DNA from: Nonomuraea jiangxiensis
GTDB lineage: Bacteria; Actinomycetota; Actinomycetes; Streptosporangiales; Streptosporangiaceae
NCBI RefSeq assembly: GCF_900099965.1
Contig: NZ_FNDJ01000020.1
Coordinates: 1 to 64,000 of the forward strand
Direction of reading: 5' to 3'
Length of the DNA: 64,000 nucleotides
Part shown: positions 61,844 to 64,000 of the stretch, one piece after another
Position numbering within the stretch: position 1 is the first letter of the stretch
Layout of the letters: every line of letters begins with the position of its first letter
Program-made: the position numbers and the translations under genes
Notes under the pieces: model-generated
Database searches by the model: none
What the model was told of the DNA's origin: nothing
What the model saw: the letters and a program-made list of their open reading frames with translations, nothing else

Positions 61844-61867
61844 GTCCGCAACCGTACCCCGTTCCGC

Positions 61868-63301
61868 TCAGGTGACCTTGCGCCGGGCCAGGCACGCCAG
61901 CACGGTCAGGACCGAGATCGTCGCCATGGTCGCCAGCGCCCACTGGTAGCCGGTCACGAGTTGCTCCACCGCGCTGCCCCTGAGCCGGGAGAGCGTACCG
62001 GCGAAGACGCTCTGGTGGAGCACGGCGGGCAGCGGCGCGGTGATGATCGACAGGACCAGGCCGGTGCCGACGACGTTGCCGGTGTTCTGCAGCATGAGAC
62101 GCATGGCGTTGACGATGCCGAGCCGCTCGGAGGGCAGCCCGTCCAGGATGGCGGTGGTGTTGGAGGGCAGGAACACGCCCGACCCGAGCCCGATGAGCAC
62201 CAGCCCGAGCGCCACCGCCGGATACGGCGTGGCCGCGGACATCACGGCCAGCATCACCAGCAGCCCGCAGGTGGTCATCGCGGCCCCGGCCACGGCCAGC
62301 GTGCGGGCGCTCAGCAGGCGTTGCAGGAAGCCCGAGCTCACCGACGCGACCATCGCCGCCACGGCCAGGGGCAGCACCTTCAACCCGGCCTGTACGGGGT
62401 CGTCACCGCGTACGGCCTGGAAGTAGAGCGCGACCAGGAACACCATGCCCATGCGCGCGACGGCGTTGAGGAAGGAGGCGAGCGTGCCGAAGGCGAACGC
62501 CCGCTCGCGGAACAACCCAAGGTCCACCACCGGATGCGCGGCCCGTGCCTGCCTGACCAGGAACAGCGGCAGCCCGACCGCGAACCCCGCCAGCCCGCCC
62601 AGCACCACCGGATGCCCCCAGCCGAGCCGGGTGAACTCCGACAGCGCCAGCAGCAGCCCGCCCAGCGTGACCAGCACGAGCACGCATCCGGGCAGGTCGA
62701 GCCCGCGCTCGCGCCCGGCAGGCGGCACCCGCCGTAACACCAGTGCGCCCCATGCCAGGCAGATCAGCCCGATCGGCACGTTGAACCAGAACACCCACCG
62801 CCAGCCCAGGCTCTCGGCCAGCACCCCGCCCAGCGTCGGCCCGATCAGCCCCGCGATCGAGAACGAGGCCACGTAGACCCCCATCCCCTCCCCCAGCCTC
62901 TCCCGCGGGAAGGCGTCACTGACCAGGGCGGCGCTGTTGGTGAGCAACATGGCGGCCCCCGCCGCCTGGACCACCCGCATGGCCACGATCGTCCACGCGT
63001 TCGGCGTCAGGCCCGCGAGCAGGGCCGCGGCCGTGTACGTGGCCAGCCCCCACAGGTACAACGTGCGCCGGCCGAACATGTCCGCCAGCCGTCCGAATAC
63101 CACCATGAGGACAGTCGTGGTCAACTGGAAGCCCAGCAGTATCCAGCCGGCCGCGGTGGCGTCCGCGCCGGTGTGGCGGGCGATCTCCGGCAGGGCGACG
63201 TTGATCGCGCTGCCGCCGAGCCCGGTCAGCACGCTGGCCAGGCTCACGACGGACAACGTTCGCCAGGCATAACCGACGGGGGTGGTGGTCGTCGCCAGCA
63301 A
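61868..63301 (-). CDS. MFS transporter, DHA2 (drug-efflux) type
   Basis: A 477-residue transporter with 14 helices. VVFGRLADMFGRRTLYLWG is the MFS loop, and LTGLGGSAINVALPEIARHTGADATAAGWI is the DHA2 signature of the first helix. The final basic residues RRKVT are cytoplasmic. It starts at TTG 63301 with AAAGGACAGG just upstream. It is divergent from an SDR gene across an AT-rich operator, so it may export a toxic product controlled by a local regulator that lies outside the window. Confidence 0.9.
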   Translation of the reverse strand: MLATTTTPVGYAWRTLSVVSLASVLTGLGGSAINVALPEIARHTGADATAAGWILLGFQLTTTVLMVVFGRLADMFGRRTLYLWGLATYTAAALLAGLTPNAWTIVAMRVVQAAGAAMLLTNSAALVSDAFPRERLGEGMGVYVASFSIAGLIGPTLGGVLAESLGWRWVFWFNVPIGLICLAWGALVLRRVPPAGRERGLDLPGCVLVLVTLGGLLLALSEFTRLGWGHPVVLGGLAGFAVGLPLFLVRQARAAHPVVDLGLFRERAFAFGTLASFLNAVARMGMVFLVALYFQAVRGDDPVQAGLKVLPLAVAAMVASVSSGFLQRLLSARTLAVAGAAMTTCGLLVMLAVMSAATPYPAVALGLVLIGLGSGVFLPSNTTAILDGLPSERLGIVNAMRLMLQNTGNVVGTGLVLSIITAPLPAVLHQSVFAGTLSRLRGSAVEQLVTGYQWALATMATISVLTVLACLARRKVT

Positions 63302-63313
63302 AGACCTGTCCTT

Positions 63314-63338
63314 TCTAGATTTTGATACTAGAATCTAA
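63314..63338. promoter_or_regulatory. AT-rich nested dyad between the transporter and SDR genes
   Basis: TTCTAG (63314) and CTAGAA (63329-63334) form perfect arms nine bases apart. TAGATT (63317) and AATCTA (63333-63338) form an overlapping pair. The AT content is very unlike the surroundings and the position is right for a MarR- or TetR-type operator. No such regulator is in the window. Confidence 0.6.
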
Positions 63339-63374
63339 TTCGCATCGTCAGCCGGTCAAGGATCGAGGTGTCGG

Positions 63375-64000
63375 ATGAGCGGAATAGTCGAGGGCCGCGT
63401 GGTGATCGTCACGGGCGCGGCCAGGGGCATCGGGCGCGGGCACGCGCTGGAGTTCGCCCGCCAGGGCGCGAAGGTGGTGGTCAACGACCTCGGCGCGGAG
63501 GTCGACGGCACGGGCTCGTCCGAAGCCGCCGCCGAGGTGGTGGCCGAGATCGAGGCCCTGGGCGGCCAGGCGGTCGTCAACGGCGAGGACGTCTCCGACT
63601 TCGACGGCGCCGAACGGCTCGTGAACACGGCCATCGAACGCTTCGGCCGCCTGGACGTGCTGGTCAACAACGCGGGCATCCTGCGCGACCGGATGCTGGT
63701 CAACATGACCGCCGACGAGTGGGACGCCGTGATCAGGGTGCATCTGCGTGGCACGTTCGCGCCGCTGCGCCATGCGGCCGCCTACTGGAGGGCCAGGGCC
63801 AAGGCGGGCGAGCCGGTCGACGCGCGGATCATCAACACGACCTCGTCCTCCGGCATCTACGGTAACCCGGGGCAGGGAAACTACGGCGCCGCCAAGGCCG
63901 GCATCGCGGGGCTGACCGTCATCGCGGCGCGCGAGCTGGAGCGCTACGGCGTGACCGTGAACGCCATCGCCCCCGCCGCCCTCACCCGCATGACCGAAGG
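63375..64000 (+). CDS. SDR-family oxidoreductase, 5' part only
   Basis: The gene runs off the right edge; 208 residues are visible. It has the cofactor motif VTGAARGIGRGHALEFARQG (11-30), NNAGILRDRM, TTSSSGIYGNPGQ (catalytic Ser) and NYGAAKAG (Tyr and Lys). The extended GAEVDGTGSSEAAAEVVAEI insertion and RDRMLVNM pattern match the group of (3R)-hydroxyacyl-CoA dehydrogenase-like SDRs. ATG 63375 has GAGGTG upstream. It is divergent from the DHA2 transporter. Confidence 0.88.
   Translation, partial: MSGIVEGRVVIVTGAARGIGRGHALEFARQGAKVVVNDLGAEVDGTGSSEAAAEVVAEIEALGGQAVVNGEDVSDFDGAERLVNTAIERFGRLDVLVNNAGILRDRMLVNMTADEWDAVIRVHLRGTFAPLRHAAAYWRARAKAGEPVDARIINTTSSSGIYGNPGQGNYGAAKAGIAGLTVIAARELERYGVTVNAIAPAALTRMTE

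Overview
The window is a GC-rich actinobacterial chromosome segment. The 5' end of a 16S rRNA gene at the left edge, mycothiol- and F420-type enzyme families, and frequent GTG and TTG starts point to the Streptosporangiaceae; a Nonomuraea-like organism is my best guess from the short 16S fragment. Most of the window is conserved core chromosome, with one decayed accessory patch next to a tRNA-Pro gene at about 17.9-19.7 kb.

Left part (1-7.9 kb): the start of an rRNA operon with its promoter and antitermination leader, then the protein quality-control block valS, clpX, clpP2, clpP1 and tig, all on the minus strand. A good ClgR-type box lies upstream of clpP1. From 8 to 17.6 kb come an XRE-DUF5753 regulator facing an HATPase protein across TGCA palindromes, a DoxX protein, a secreted coiled-coil cell-wall protein behind a c-di-AMP (ydaO-type) riboswitch, a coupled deoR-galT pair, a 25-codon ribosomal protein bL37 gene, a TrpB2-type enzyme, a nucleoside-kinase relative without a P-loop, and an alpha/beta hydrolase. 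tRNA-Gly(TCC) and tRNA-Pro(TGG) follow. Just downstream of tRNA-Pro sit a truncated integrase, a tyrosine-phosphatase gene, GTCCC repeats and a gene whose 3' end looks lost. This looks like the residue of an integrative element.

Middle part (19.7-46 kb): regulators with small enzymes (AraC, VOC); the site-2 protease; an orphan response regulator and a SpoIIE-type phosphatase; an Eis-like acetyltransferase; rpiB, def, an SDR and an aldehyde dehydrogenase; an Rv2466c-like protein; pepN; a Ser/Thr kinase; a DUF5130/TPM protein; a NERD membrane protein; a TetR-thioesterase pair; ilvD; a WYL protein; an HNH nuclease behind a 22-bp palindrome; a prolyl oligopeptidase; and an AraC-VOC-cupin run.

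Right part (46-64 kb): purU, an SDR, and an LLM oxidoreductase divergent from an ArsR-type regulator with shared operator half-sites. Next comes the most intriguing locus. It consists of a 24-residue basic peptide gene with its own sigma70-like promoter in an AT-rich gap, overlapping by GTGA with a TPR-protein gene. An EamA-type transporter with a cysteine-containing tail lies upstream and an SxxK/SxN/KxG-type hydrolase downstream. After that come an NsdA-like XRE-TPR regulator divergent from a small conserved protein, an MscS channel behind a long leader hairpin, a truncated globin, a GH13 glucosidase, two MFS transporters, a thioesterase, and an SDR gene cut by the window edge.
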